Shown: piece by piece, positions 42,022 to 50,404 of the stretch
How positions within the stretch are numbered: the stretch's first letter is position 1
Layout of the letters: each line of letters opens with the position of its first letter
Assembly: GCF_000526195.1 (NCBI RefSeq)
Contig: NZ_JAFP01000001.1
Span: 372,001-436,000 of the forward strand
Reading direction: 5' to 3'
Length of the DNA stretch: 64,000 nucleotides
Source of the DNA: Hippea sp. KM1
GTDB lineage: Bacteria > Campylobacterota_A > Desulfurellia > Desulfurellales > Hippeaceae
Notes under the pieces: generated by a model
What the model saw: only the letters and a program-made list of their open reading frames with translations
Database searches by the model: none
Told to the model about the DNA's origin: nothing
Program-made: the position numbers and the translations under genes

Positions 42022-44334
42022 TCACTTAAAGTCTAGGTATTCCCAATCTTCTGGTTTTTCTCTGAATGAAAAATATTCTTTTTTGCTATTGATTCTAAAG
42101 TGTTGCCCTTCTTTAATTATCAAGCCACCAAAAAGGTTCTTTCCTTTTTTATTTTCTTCTTCTATGTATCTTTGTAATGCTTCTGCTTTAAGTTTATTAT
42201 TTTCTTCTCTATTACCACTTGCTTTTGTATCGAATATTCCCAATCTACCATCTTTAAGCATAACCAAAAAATCTGGCTGGAATGTGGAAAAATTACCGTA
42301 TTTAATTCCAAAATTACTTTTCATGTGTTCATTTCCATTCTGCCACCACCAAAGAATTTTATCTTCTTTTTGCTCTAAAAGCTCTACAAATTCTTTCTCA
42401 ATAGTACTATCAAAATTCAAATAAACCTTTTTATTGGTCGGGGAAACATAAAGAGAAAGTTTATAATCAAATGGCTTATAAATGTAGGGATTGTAATTTC
42501 TTGTTTCTTCTATTTCCCATTCATCATTCCATTCTTCCAATTCCTCCATCTTCTTTTTATTTTCTTTTTCTTTAATTGGTTTGTATTCTCTTATAGCTTT
42601 ATCAAATAATTTAGAAAAGATATCTGCGTTATTTAAAATTATATTTTCAATATAAATAGCACCATTATTTAAACGATAATTAATGTTTAGGTATTTTTTA
42701 AACCATCTCCATAGAGCATATTTAAAAGTAGGGATAGACCTTTTAGGAGCAAAACCACCAAGGTTCACTTTTATTAAATGTTCAAAAATATGGTGAAGAT
42801 CTTCTTGTGATAAATGAGCTTTAATTGTTTGTTCTGAAGTTATTTTGCTTTCAGTTAATTGATCAAAAAATTTAGTGTCTAATTCTTTATTTAAAATAAT
42901 TTCATCTTGGTTTTCTAATCCTTCTATATTTATTTTGTTCTTTAGTTTTTCTTTATTCTTATTATAAAATTCTAAACTGTTTTTCTCTATGTCAAAAAAT
43001 TCACAGAAAACATCTTCTAATACTTCATAAAATGAAGATGTTATATCTCCAAAATCAACTCTATGTCTATAATAAGACCTTAATTTTAATGGTTTATAAA
43101 TCTCTTTTCTCTTAACAAATATTGATTTTATTATATTTGGGTTATAAGTTTCTTTTTTAACTTCTATGCTTTTTACATTTGTATAAACATAACCTTTATT
43201 TAAGATTTCATTCTTATAATGTCTTGCCTCAGGCATTCTTAAAATTCTACCAACTGTTTGAATTTCAAAGACTATACTTCTAATTTCTCTGAATCTAACC
43301 AAGATTTGAGCTCTTGGACAATCCCAACCAGTATCGATAGCCTGTTTAAAGATTAAAAATTCAACTTCACTTTCATTAGGAGTTACTAATTCTTTTTCAT
43401 TATTAACTTTCTCTTCACTTAACCATACTGCTAATTTGTGATTATCATAAGATATATCTTTTGATGCTAAAAAGTTTTCAACAAAAGCCTTTTTATCTTC
43501 TCCTGCTTCGCTTGTGGGTAATTGAATTAGAACTAAAGGATTTACTTTTACTCCTTCTTGTTCATACAATTGTTTTAGTTGTAATCTTTTTTTATAAGCA
43601 GCTTCTAAAATCAATTCTTGAGAAGTTATTTCATCATCATTTATTTGATCAATATTTTCATTAATTATAATTTCTTTTTTTATCATGCCTTCTTCAATAA
43701 CATCGTTAGGCTGAACAACTACTTTTTCGTTATATTCTCCTTCTCTTAACACCGGTGTTGCACTCATTTCTATTGTTAAATCTGGTTGAATGATTTCATC
43801 TCTTAATTCTTTAGCTCTTTCACTTGTAGCATTTGAGTGGCTTTCATCAATAACCATAATTATTGTTTTTCCTTCTTCTCTCGTATTTCTAATAACTTCC
43901 CTAAAACTCCACTTTTCACTATCTTTCATTAAAATATTTTTCCATTCTCCTGTTTGTCTATCTTTTGTTCTTAATTTCTCCCAATTAACAACAACTACTT
44001 CATTTTTATCTATTGAATCTTTAGAACCAAAATATTCTTGCTCTAACAGATGAACTTCTGGAAAACCTTGAAATTCTTTCTTTAAAGAATCATAAGATTG
44101 AATATGCAAATTTCCTTTTCCTATACTAATCCATAAAAAAACTAAATCTTTATCTTCTAATTCATCAATAATCTGTTCAATATATTTTGACAACATAAAA
44201 GTCTTTCCACTACCTGTTGGAGCTTGAAAAACAATTGTTCTTTTGTCTATGTTTTTATCAAAAAGAAGTTTTGCTTTAAGAATAAGCTCTTCTACTGCCT
44301 TTTCTTGATATCTTTTTAATTCTTTGATTGCCAT
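42022..44334 (-). CDS. Type III restriction-like helicase-nuclease (Res)
   Basis: 770-residue SF2 translocase and nuclease, the restriction subunit of a type III-like system. Walker A FQAPTGSGKT lies near residues 36-45, VIDESHSN near 180, MSATPVLREGEYN near 214 and motif VI QTVGRILRMPEARHY near 370. The C-terminal PD-(D/E)XK nuclease is visible as TIEKEFVELL, FQPDFLVML and LGIFDTKASG near residues 655-715. It is somewhat shorter than EcoP1I/EcoP15I Res. It is the last gene of a four-gene minus-strand operon and starts 10 bp after the preceding one. Base use is strongly AT-rich compared with flanking genes, pointing to acquisition. Confidence 0.88.
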   Translation of the reverse strand: MAIKELKRYQEKAVEELILKAKLLFDKNIDKRTIVFQAPTGSGKTFMLSKYIEQIIDELEDKDLVFLWISIGKGNLHIQSYDSLKKEFQGFPEVHLLEQEYFGSKDSIDKNEVVVVNWEKLRTKDRQTGEWKNILMKDSEKWSFREVIRNTREEGKTIIMVIDESHSNATSERAKELRDEIIQPDLTIEMSATPVLREGEYNEKVVVQPNDVIEEGMIKKEIIINENIDQINDDEITSQELILEAAYKKRLQLKQLYEQEGVKVNPLVLIQLPTSEAGEDKKAFVENFLASKDISYDNHKLAVWLSEEKVNNEKELVTPNESEVEFLIFKQAIDTGWDCPRAQILVRFREIRSIVFEIQTVGRILRMPEARHYKNEILNKGYVYTNVKSIEVKKETYNPNIIKSIFVKRKEIYKPLKLRSYYRHRVDFGDITSSFYEVLEDVFCEFFDIEKNSLEFYNKNKEKLKNKINIEGLENQDEIILNKELDTKFFDQLTESKITSEQTIKAHLSQEDLHHIFEHLIKVNLGGFAPKRSIPTFKYALWRWFKKYLNINYRLNNGAIYIENIILNNADIFSKLFDKAIREYKPIKEKENKKKMEELEEWNDEWEIEETRNYNPYIYKPFDYKLSLYVSPTNKKVYLNFDSTIEKEFVELLEQKEDKILWWWQNGNEHMKSNFGIKYGNFSTFQPDFLVMLKDGRLGIFDTKASGNREENNKLKAEALQRYIEEENKKGKNLFGGLIIKEGQHFRINSKKEYFSFREKPEDWEYLDFK

Positions 44335-44344
44335 TTTATCACCT

Positions 44345-45097
44345 TTAAATATTGAATTTATCTATTAGTGATTGAATATGTTTATAAAAATTTTTTACTT
44401 GTTCTAAATTATATTCATCATATTCGCCGCGTGAAGCATGGTTTCCTATTGCCAAATAAGTTTGATTTTCTTGCCATTCTACTTGTGATAAAACATTTTG
44501 AGCTTTTAAAATATCATTTAAGCTTGATATTTTTATTTCCTTTCCTTTTTCATTCAAAATATTTATTTGATTTAATTGGGCAATTTTTTGTAAAAGTTTC
44601 TCTAAAACAACTCTTAGTATTTTTGCTCCTGTGTCTTTATCTTCATTCTCAAAAATCTGTTTCTTGGCTTTTTCTAAATCAATAAAAATTGTTTCTGCTT
44701 TGATTGGTATATTCATTTTAACTAATTGGTTATATACATCTAATATCTTTTGAGGTATGGGTTCTATTGTAAAATTTTCTAATTCTGAGAATAAGGATTT
44801 ATCTACCTTGTTATCAATAGCGAACATATAAATAATTTTTTTACCATTTAACTTCTTGAGTTCTTCTAAAAACTCGCTAAAGCTATCATCAATAAAATTA
44901 TAATAAATACATAAAAATCTGTCCTTTTTATTTGAAGAAAATATTTTATAATCTTCTTCTTCTTTTTCTAAATTATATATATTTTCTTTTACACAAAGCA
45001 TTTCTGTTGCTTTTTGTGTAAGATCTATTTTTACCTGATCTCTGTTTTTAGATTTTTTTATTAAAGAAGCTTTAAAGTATTGGAGGTTAAATTTCAT
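44345..45097 (-). CDS. Mod C-terminal-like protein with helical HEPN-like tail
   Basis: 250 residues. The first ~125 (NLQYFKASLIKKSKNRDQVK, LTQKATEMLCVKENIYNLEK, YKIFSSNKKDRFLCIYYN) resemble the C-terminal region normally fused to type III Mod methylases (pattern GNLKYFKTDF, then TxKATEMLCLKE). The remaining ~120 are helical (AKILRVVLEKLLQKIAQLNQ to YLAIGNHASRGEYDEYNLEQ) and recall DUF4145/HEPN-type domains. So this looks like the detached tail of Mod plus an extra domain. It follows the nuclease-like gene after 12 bp and precedes res by 10 bp. Both family assignments are from pattern memory; the first is fairly convincing, the second tentative. Confidence 0.65.
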   Translation of the reverse strand: MKFNLQYFKASLIKKSKNRDQVKIDLTQKATEMLCVKENIYNLEKEEEDYKIFSSNKKDRFLCIYYNFIDDSFSEFLEELKKLNGKKIIYMFAIDNKVDKSLFSELENFTIEPIPQKILDVYNQLVKMNIPIKAETIFIDLEKAKKQIFENEDKDTGAKILRVVLEKLLQKIAQLNQINILNEKGKEIKISSLNDILKAQNVLSQVEWQENQTYLAIGNHASRGEYDEYNLEQVKNFYKHIQSLIDKFNI

Positions 45098-45109
45098 CTT
45101 TTATTTTTC

Positions 45110-45709
45110 TTAGTCATTATTAATTTTAATAATTTTTTCTATTTTTTTACCCTTTTTTATTGGATATAAATAGTAATACCCTGAATTGCCATTCATTTTT
45201 AAATATTTTTTAACTCCCTTTTTTATAATGGTGCTAGATAACTCGAAACTAAAAAAATAAAAACAATTGAAGTTATCTCTATTTTTATATAAAGTTTGAA
45301 CAATAATATCTTTAATATTTTGGTCCAATAGTAAAGTAAAGTTGAAACTTTCTATAGCCTTTATTAGAGTGTATTCTCTATTCTTAGTTTTCATTGAGGA
45401 GGATTTTATGTCTATAGTTTCGTTGTTTATTTTAAAATCATATTTATCTACTTTATTATCATAATTTACAAAAAGTCTTTTTTTCTTGTTAGATAAATCG
45501 TAAACCAGGAAAGAAAATGCTTCTTCGGCCATTTTTCCTATAATTATATTTTTTTTGTGATTTTCATCATCCATTCCGGATCTTTTGTATGTGTTTTTTG
45601 CTGTTTCTTCCGCGAACTTTTTTATTTTCATTTTTAGATTATTATCATTTTCCTCAAAACATACTTCAAAAATTTCGTAATTATTTATTTTAATTTTTTT
45701 TACTTTCAT
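45110..45709 (-). CDS. Small PD-(D/E)XK-like protein embedded in the type III-like operon
   Basis: 199 residues, Lys/Asn/Ile-rich. A nuclease-like motif is visible: E62/E63 in KMAEEAFSFLVYD, then DKYDFKINNETIDIKSS with D91 and the D100-I-K102 pair, spaced as in PD-(D/E)XK enzymes. No other domain is recognised. Its first 20 bases overlap the end of the methylase gene and it ends 12 bp before the Mod-tail gene, so it sits precisely where an uninterrupted mod gene would continue. It may be a cognate endonuclease, a specificity protein or a passenger. Nuclease activity is inference from the motif. Confidence 0.6.
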   Translation of the reverse strand: MKVKKIKINNYEIFEVCFEENDNNLKMKIKKFAEETAKNTYKRSGMDDENHKKNIIIGKMAEEAFSFLVYDLSNKKKRLFVNYDNKVDKYDFKINNETIDIKSSSMKTKNREYTLIKAIESFNFTLLLDQNIKDIIVQTLYKNRDNFNCFYFFSFELSSTIIKKGVKKYLKMNGNSGYYYLYPIKKGKKIEKIIKINND

Positions 45710-47015
45710 GATCAGGTGCTCTCTTTTTGCTTAAAAGATTTTTTAATCTGCGATAACATATGTTTGAAAATATATTATTTTCATTTGTATTGCATAATAT
45801 AAATCTCCTGTTTCCGCCGTCTTCTTCATTTAATTTTAGAACAGCTTCTCCTGTAGTTCCTGAGCCTGCAAAAAAATCAAGAATTATAGAGTTTCTAGAG
45901 GAGTATAATTTTATTAGTCTCTTTATTAAATCAACAGGTTTAGCTGTGGGAAACCCAGGGTAACCTCCTTGATATTGTCCTAAAAAAGAAGGAACTTTCA
46001 GTGTTAGAAATCTTGAAATGCTTTGAAAGTAGAAATTGCCTAAAACAAACTTTACACCTAAATTATTTCTGTCTTTAACGTTTAGAATTACTCCTAAATA
46101 ACTTTCTGGTAAATTATTTTTCTTTAAAATTTTTTTGTAAAAATTTACGTATTTTTCAGATCCATGACCCTTTTGAAAAATTCTTTTTTGAAAGCGATGT
46201 TCCTTGAATGATCCTTGTTTGTATTTTCCGATAGTATATTCTGAAGGTGGGATTAGAATGATTTCTTTATTTTCTTCTTTTAAGATTTTATATTTTGATA
46301 TGTCTTTTTTTAGAAAAATACCTAATGGATAATTTTTTATTTTATCTTTTGCAATGAAATTATCGGTATTTTCTAAATCGATAAGCTCGTTTTTGGATTC
46401 AACTTCTTTATTCCCAGCAATTATAATATATTCATGACATATAGCCGAAGTTTTTGTAAGCTTATTTTGATTTAAAGGTGATTTTGAAAGCCATACTAAA
46501 GGTTCGCTTACAAAATTAAAAATTTTATTCAAAAGCAAGACTAAATTTGCAAGCTCATCTTCTCCTATAGAGCAAATTATTACACCGTTTTTGCTTAATA
46601 GCTCTTTTGCTAATTTTAGTCTTTTTTCCATAAAATTAAGCCACTTGCTATGCCTATAACTATCATTTTTGTCTACATATTTATCATTGTATTTCCATTC
46701 TTTTGCTTTTCCAGTATTGTAAGGAGGATCAATATAAATAACATCAATCTTTCCTTTATGAGTATAATTAAGAACAGTTAAAGCATGATAATTATCTCCT
46801 TCAATAAGAATATTATCCTCGCTATCATCAGTTTTTATCTCTTTTTCCTTAACTCTTTCTAATACAGGCAAATGATTTTTGCAATCTAAAACAACTTGTT
46901 CAGGTTCTCTTTCTGCATCCCAAACGAGTCCGTATTTTTTATTCTTTAGTTCTTGTTCTTGTCTTTCGATTATCTTTATAAGTTCCTCTTTTGTTAAACA
47001 ATCATACTTACTCAT
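45690..47015 (-). CDS. Type III-like DNA methyltransferase (Mod), N-terminal and catalytic part
   Basis: 441-residue beta-class methylase. An N-terminal helix (LTKEELIKIIERQEQELKNK) is followed by the Mod-typical LVWDAEREPEQVVLDCKNHL and ILIEGDNYHALTVLNYTHKG, catalytic DPPYNTG at 96-102, and SAM motif FAGSGTT at 382-388. Type III Mods normally run 150-250 residues further after NNENNICxxVCYPRLK; this one ends right after that point (NTNENNIFSNICYRRLKNLL). The missing tail is encoded two genes downstream. It is the first gene of the operon with a consensus-like promoter about 80 bp upstream. The DNA target is unknown. Confidence 0.87.
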   Translation of the reverse strand: MSKYDCLTKEELIKIIERQEQELKNKKYGLVWDAEREPEQVVLDCKNHLPVLERVKEKEIKTDDSEDNILIEGDNYHALTVLNYTHKGKIDVIYIDPPYNTGKAKEWKYNDKYVDKNDSYRHSKWLNFMEKRLKLAKELLSKNGVIICSIGEDELANLVLLLNKIFNFVSEPLVWLSKSPLNQNKLTKTSAICHEYIIIAGNKEVESKNELIDLENTDNFIAKDKIKNYPLGIFLKKDISKYKILKEENKEIILIPPSEYTIGKYKQGSFKEHRFQKRIFQKGHGSEKYVNFYKKILKKNNLPESYLGVILNVKDRNNLGVKFVLGNFYFQSISRFLTLKVPSFLGQYQGGYPGFPTAKPVDLIKRLIKLYSSRNSIILDFFAGSGTTGEAVLKLNEEDGGNRRFILCNTNENNIFSNICYRRLKNLLSKKRAPDHESKKN

Positions 47016-47101
47016 CTTTTCTTTTAAATATTTTTAAGTGCGTTGTTTTTTCCGGCCGAACCCAAACATAGACTTTAGTTTTTGTTTGCCTCGACTAAAA
47101 C

Positions 47102-47130
47102 TATTTTCAAGAAGTTTCCTGTTTTGTCAA
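47102..47130 (-). promoter_or_regulatory. Probable promoter of the type III-like operon
   Basis: Minus strand: TTGACA (47125-47130), 17-bp spacer, AAAATA (47102-47107). Transcription would begin near 47095, leaving an 80-base leader before the methylase ATG at 47015. The rest of the 225-bp gap (47016-47240) contains a CTTAAGACCTTAAG repeat near 47200-47216 and no gene. Confidence 0.5.
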
Positions 47131-47240
47131 GTTAAATCTTGAAGATTTCCAATTTTGCAATTTTTGCTTTAAAATTTCCCTGAAAAGCTAACCCCCTCGA
47201 TTTCTTAAGACCTTAAGACTTATTGGATAGGTTAAATATA

Positions 47241-48638
47241 TCAACTTTTTGCCTTTTTGAGTGTTATTGTTACGGTTGTGCCTTCTGAGGGTGTGCTTTC
47301 TAAGTGTATTTTGCCGTTGTGGAGTGAGAGTATCTTTTTTGCTATAGACAGACCCAATCCGAAGCCTTCGGTCTCTTTTGATCGGGATTTATCAACCCTG
47401 TAGAATTCATCAAAGATCCTATCCAATTCATCCCTTTCTATGCCTATGCCCGTATCTTTTATAGTTATTTTGCAGGTATTTTTATCCTCGTTTATCTCTA
47501 TGTAAACATAGCCTGAGGGTCTGTTGTATTTTATGGCGTTGTCTATGATGTTTGAGAAGAGCTCCTCAAGGAGTATTCCATCACCCCTAACAGAGCAGGT
47601 TATATCACCCTTAAGCTCTATCTTTATGTCTTTCTCCTTCGCCTTGAATCTTAAAAGCTCTATGCTTTTTGTTATGATTTCTCTTAGGTCTATCTTTCTG
47701 TATGCCTCTATGTTGAGTGAATCCAGTTTTGATAGCATGAGCATCTTATCAATAAGCGTTCCCATCATAGAGACGGTATCCTTTATAAGCTTTAAGGCCT
47801 TCTTGTAATCCTCTTCCCTTCTTGGCTTTCGTAAGGCCAGATCGCATTGCATCTGTATAACGGATATAGGGGTCTTTAACTCATGCGACACATCCGATAT
47901 AAACCTCTTCTCCCTCTTAAAGGCCCTATCCAATCTCTCAAGCAGCATGTTGAAGGAATCGACAAGGTCCTTTAGCTCCTCCGGTGGGTTGTCCAACGAC
48001 AGCCTTTTATCGAGGCTCTGTTCGGTGATGCTTCTAATTTGATTGTCTATCTCATATAAGGGGCTTAAGGCGTTATTGGAGACAAAAAAGCCTATAACGG
48101 CCGATGTCAGGAGTATGAATAGGAGGCTAAGAAACACCGTGATCTCAAATTTAAGCAGTATGCTGCGCTCGTTTTCCACATTGTATGCAACCTGTATGAT
48201 GATTTTGTTGTCTAAATCTTTTAGGTTTAAAAGCCTTAGGTATCTGCCGTTTACATTAACGGTCTCAAACTCCCCCATGGTGTCCTTATAGGGCAGTATA
48301 AACTTGCCCAGTGATGCCGATTTCTCTATGAGCTTGCCGTCTATAGTTCTTAGCTGAAAATAATACTTCGAATACACGGAGGAGTATATCCACATCTGGG
48401 CTTTGGATAGGTCTATCTCAAACTTCTGCCCATAAGCGTTTGGGAATGTGAATTGCATTGTGGTGGATCTGATTATTCTATCAAGCTGCATGGCCTTCTT
48501 CTTTAGGCTTAAATCCACCGGCTCATAGACGATGCTTTTTAGGTAAAAGATGAAAAACAGGCCCAAGATGCCCAATACGATGCCGACGATGGAGACATAG
48601 AGCAGGATTATCTTGGATTTTATGGAGTTTAGCTTAAT
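47241..48638 (-). CDS. Sensor histidine kinase of the OmpR-type two-component system
   Basis: Membrane kinase of 465 residues. One N-terminal helix (SKIILLYVSIVGIVLGILGL), a periplasmic sensor of about 140 residues, a second helix near 160-185, and a HAMP linker lead to the H-box FISDVSHELKTPISV (His 252), then N, G1 and G2 boxes (IIDNAIKYNR, IKDTGIGI, EGFGLGLSIAKKI). The frame has no ATG, GTG or TTG in the right place: TTG 48575 would cut the first helix in half. AAGGAGG six bases before ATT 48638, overlapping the regulator stop (ATTAA), indicates a rare AUU start. The signal sensed is unknown; the shared regulator box suggests envelope stress. Confidence 0.85.
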   Translation of the reverse strand: MKLNSIKSKIILLYVSIVGIVLGILGLFFIFYLKSIVYEPVDLSLKKKAMQLDRIIRSTTMQFTFPNAYGQKFEIDLSKAQMWIYSSVYSKYYFQLRTIDGKLIEKSASLGKFILPYKDTMGEFETVNVNGRYLRLLNLKDLDNKIIIQVAYNVENERSILLKFEITVFLSLLFILLTSAVIGFFVSNNALSPLYEIDNQIRSITEQSLDKRLSLDNPPEELKDLVDSFNMLLERLDRAFKREKRFISDVSHELKTPISVIQMQCDLALRKPRREEDYKKALKLIKDTVSMMGTLIDKMLMLSKLDSLNIEAYRKIDLREIITKSIELLRFKAKEKDIKIELKGDITCSVRGDGILLEELFSNIIDNAIKYNRPSGYVYIEINEDKNTCKITIKDTGIGIERDELDRIFDEFYRVDKSRSKETEGFGLGLSIAKKILSLHNGKIHLESTPSEGTTVTITLKKAKS

Positions 48639-49311
48639 CGTTATCCTCCTTGAGCATATAGCCCGCTCCTCTTATTGTGTGAATGAGCCTTTTTTTAAAG
48701 CCCTTATCTATCTTTTTTCTGAGTCGGGCTATTAGGACATCTATTACATTGCTATCGAAGTCGTATTGATAGTCGTATATGTGCTCTAAGATCTGATCCC
48801 TCGTTAGGAGCCTGTTTTTGTTTAGGGCTAAAAGCTCAAGCAGGGCATATTCCTTTGAACTTAACTCTATGTTTTTCTCATCCCTTTTTACCTGATGGGT
48901 GTCTAAATCTATCTTTAGATCTGCGATCCTTATTGTATTCTCTGTCTGGCCGTGGTATCTCCTTGTTATTGCCCTCATTCTTGCTATAAGCTCGTCAAAT
49001 GAGAACGGTTTGGTTAGGTAATCGTCTGCCCCGCTGTCTAAGCCTATAACCTTATCCTCTGTAGAATCCCTTGCTGTCAATAGCAGAATAGGTGTTTTTA
49101 TGTTGTCTTGCCTTAGTGTTCTCAATACCTCCAATCCATCGATCTTTGGCAACATTAGATCCAGTATGATTATGTCGTATGGTATGTTTTTGGCAAGGTA
49201 TAGGCCCTCTTCACCGTCCCCTGCCACATCGACTATATAGCCTTCATCGGTTAGGCCCTCTTTGATTAGATAGGCCAGGTTTTTCTCATCCTCCACAACC
49301 AACACCCTCAT
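48634..49311 (-). CDS. OmpR/PhoB-family response regulator
   Basis: DNA-binding regulator of 225 residues. The receiver domain begins MRVLVVEDEKNLAYLIKEGL with the phospho-acceptor D51 in YDIIILDLMLPKIDG and the switch Lys in YLTKPFSFDELI. The C-terminal winged helix includes ELSSKEYALLELLALNKNRL and DVLIARLRKKID, ending IHTIRGAGYMLKEDND. GGAAGG before ATG 49311 selects this start. It overlaps the kinase gene by 5 bp. The tandem GTAAT box at 49331-49350 lies directly upstream and recurs at the degP operon, suggesting autoregulation and control of DegP. Confidence 0.93.
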   Translation of the reverse strand: MRVLVVEDEKNLAYLIKEGLTDEGYIVDVAGDGEEGLYLAKNIPYDIIILDLMLPKIDGLEVLRTLRQDNIKTPILLLTARDSTEDKVIGLDSGADDYLTKPFSFDELIARMRAITRRYHGQTENTIRIADLKIDLDTHQVKRDEKNIELSSKEYALLELLALNKNRLLTRDQILEHIYDYQYDFDSNVIDVLIARLRKKIDKGFKKRLIHTIRGAGYMLKEDND

Positions 49312-49330
49312 GCCTTCCAACCTAACACAA

Positions 49331-49350
49331 AAACATTACAGAACGATTAC
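49331..49350 (-). promoter_or_regulatory. Tandem GTAAT regulator box upstream of the response regulator
   Basis: Minus strand: GTAATCGTTCTGTAAT plus GTTT. Two GTAAT half-sites are 11 bp apart, one helical turn, as in OmpR-family sites such as CpxR's. It matches the box at 41414-41433 at 17 of 20 positions. It overlaps the stop codon of the DUF1634-like gene. Confidence 0.6.
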
Positions 49351-49604
49351 CATTGAACAGCGATGTTTAGCAGTAGTATAACAAGCAGAGCTAAAGAGAG
49401 TATAAATAGCCTCTTGTTCTTTTGTTTTAGATAATATACCGAAAGGTATGCAAAGCTGACGGTTGGTGATATTATCAATACAAGAGCACCTATATTTGCT
49501 ATGTTTGCATACGGTTTTGATGCTATGTGAAGGACAAAGCCTATCCCCATGATAAAAAGACTTAAAAAGAAGAGGTTTTTTAACAGGCTTGAATAGGCGT
49601 TCAT
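49347..49604 (-). CDS. DUF1634-like small membrane protein
   Basis: 85 residues with three predicted membrane helices (LFFLSLFIMGIGFVLHI, NIGALVLIISPTVSFAYLSV, LFILSLALLVILLLNIA). DUF1634 proteins are small integral membrane proteins typically encoded beside TauE/SafE permeases, as here, where the start overlaps the permease stop by 4 bp (ATGA). The role is unknown; an accessory subunit of the permease is plausible. The assignment relies on size, topology and neighbour. Confidence 0.65.
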   Translation of the reverse strand: MNAYSSLLKNLFFLSLFIMGIGFVLHIASKPYANIANIGALVLIISPTVSFAYLSVYYLKQKNKRLFILSLALLVILLLNIAVQW

Positions 49605-50404
49605 CTTAAAGACCTCAAGAACATCTCAATGGCTATAATCAGCAACACAACAAAGAATACCCTTCTTATATCGTCGTTTCTTAAGCGTGAGTGTAGGTAT
49701 ACACCAACCTTTGCCCCCAAGTATGCGCCCAACAGGCTGACAAATGCAAAGAACGGGTTTAGCCTGCCGTGCTTAAAATAGATAAACGCCGATGCCGAGG
49801 CGGTGATACCCACCATGAAACTGCTCGTTGCAGAGGCAACCTTCATGGGCAGTTTGCACACATTGGCCAGTATAGGCACCTTTAATATGCCGCCACCAAT
49901 ACCAAACATGCCTGAGGATACACCCGCTATAAACGATACCAGATAGGCTATGGGGAGGTTTTTTATAGTGTAAAACACCTTTCTGTTTAGCTGGTGGTCG
50001 AAGTATGAATACTCCCCCTCTGTATCTATGTTTTGTGCGGCTTTTTTATCCTTAAGCGTCATTACCGCTATGACCATCAGGAATAGGGCAAAGAGCAGGC
50101 TTAGTGTTTTGTGGTTTATGTTCAGGGCGGCGATGCTCCCTATTATGGCGCCTAAGGTTGTGGAAAGCTCCAAGGTGAAACCCAGAGGGAGGTTTAATGC
50201 CCCGCTTTTTATATGTTTTGAGCTGACCAGCATGCTAAGGCCTATAATGGTGAATAGGCTTATGGCCACGGCTTGTTGGATCTGTATCTTTAGGAGTATA
50301 ACAAACAACGGAACCATCAAGACGCCGCCGCCGATTCCCAACAGTCCGCCTATACTGCTTGCGATAGAGCTGATCATTAGGATGTATAGATAATCTGTAA
50401 TCAT
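49601..50404 (-). CDS. TauE/SafE-family permease
   Basis: Membrane protein of 267 residues with about eight helices and the twin family repeats SSIGGLLGIGGGVLMVPLFV near residue 15 and SSGMFGIGGGILKVPILAN near 165. Family members export sulfite, sulfoacetate or related organosulfur anions. ATG 50404, overlapping the DedA stop by 4 bp and preceded by AAGGAG, is preferred over the in-frame ATG at 50572, which would lie inside dedA. With the DUF1634-like partner it may handle sulfur oxyanions, in keeping with a sulfur-metabolising host. Confidence 0.88.
   Translation of the reverse strand: MITDYLYILMISSIASSIGGLLGIGGGVLMVPLFVILLKIQIQQAVAISLFTIIGLSMLVSSKHIKSGALNLPLGFTLELSTTLGAIIGSIAALNINHKTLSLLFALFLMVIAVMTLKDKKAAQNIDTEGEYSYFDHQLNRKVFYTIKNLPIAYLVSFIAGVSSGMFGIGGGILKVPILANVCKLPMKVASATSSFMVGITASASAFIYFKHGRLNPFFAFVSLLGAYLGAKVGVYLHSRLRNDDIRRVFFVVLLIIAIEMFLRSLR

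Noticed and set aside
41865-42036. Possible gene fragment between the ABM gene and res
   Set aside because: A frame of about 45 codons is open, but it lacks a start codon and ribosome site and matches no family I recognise.
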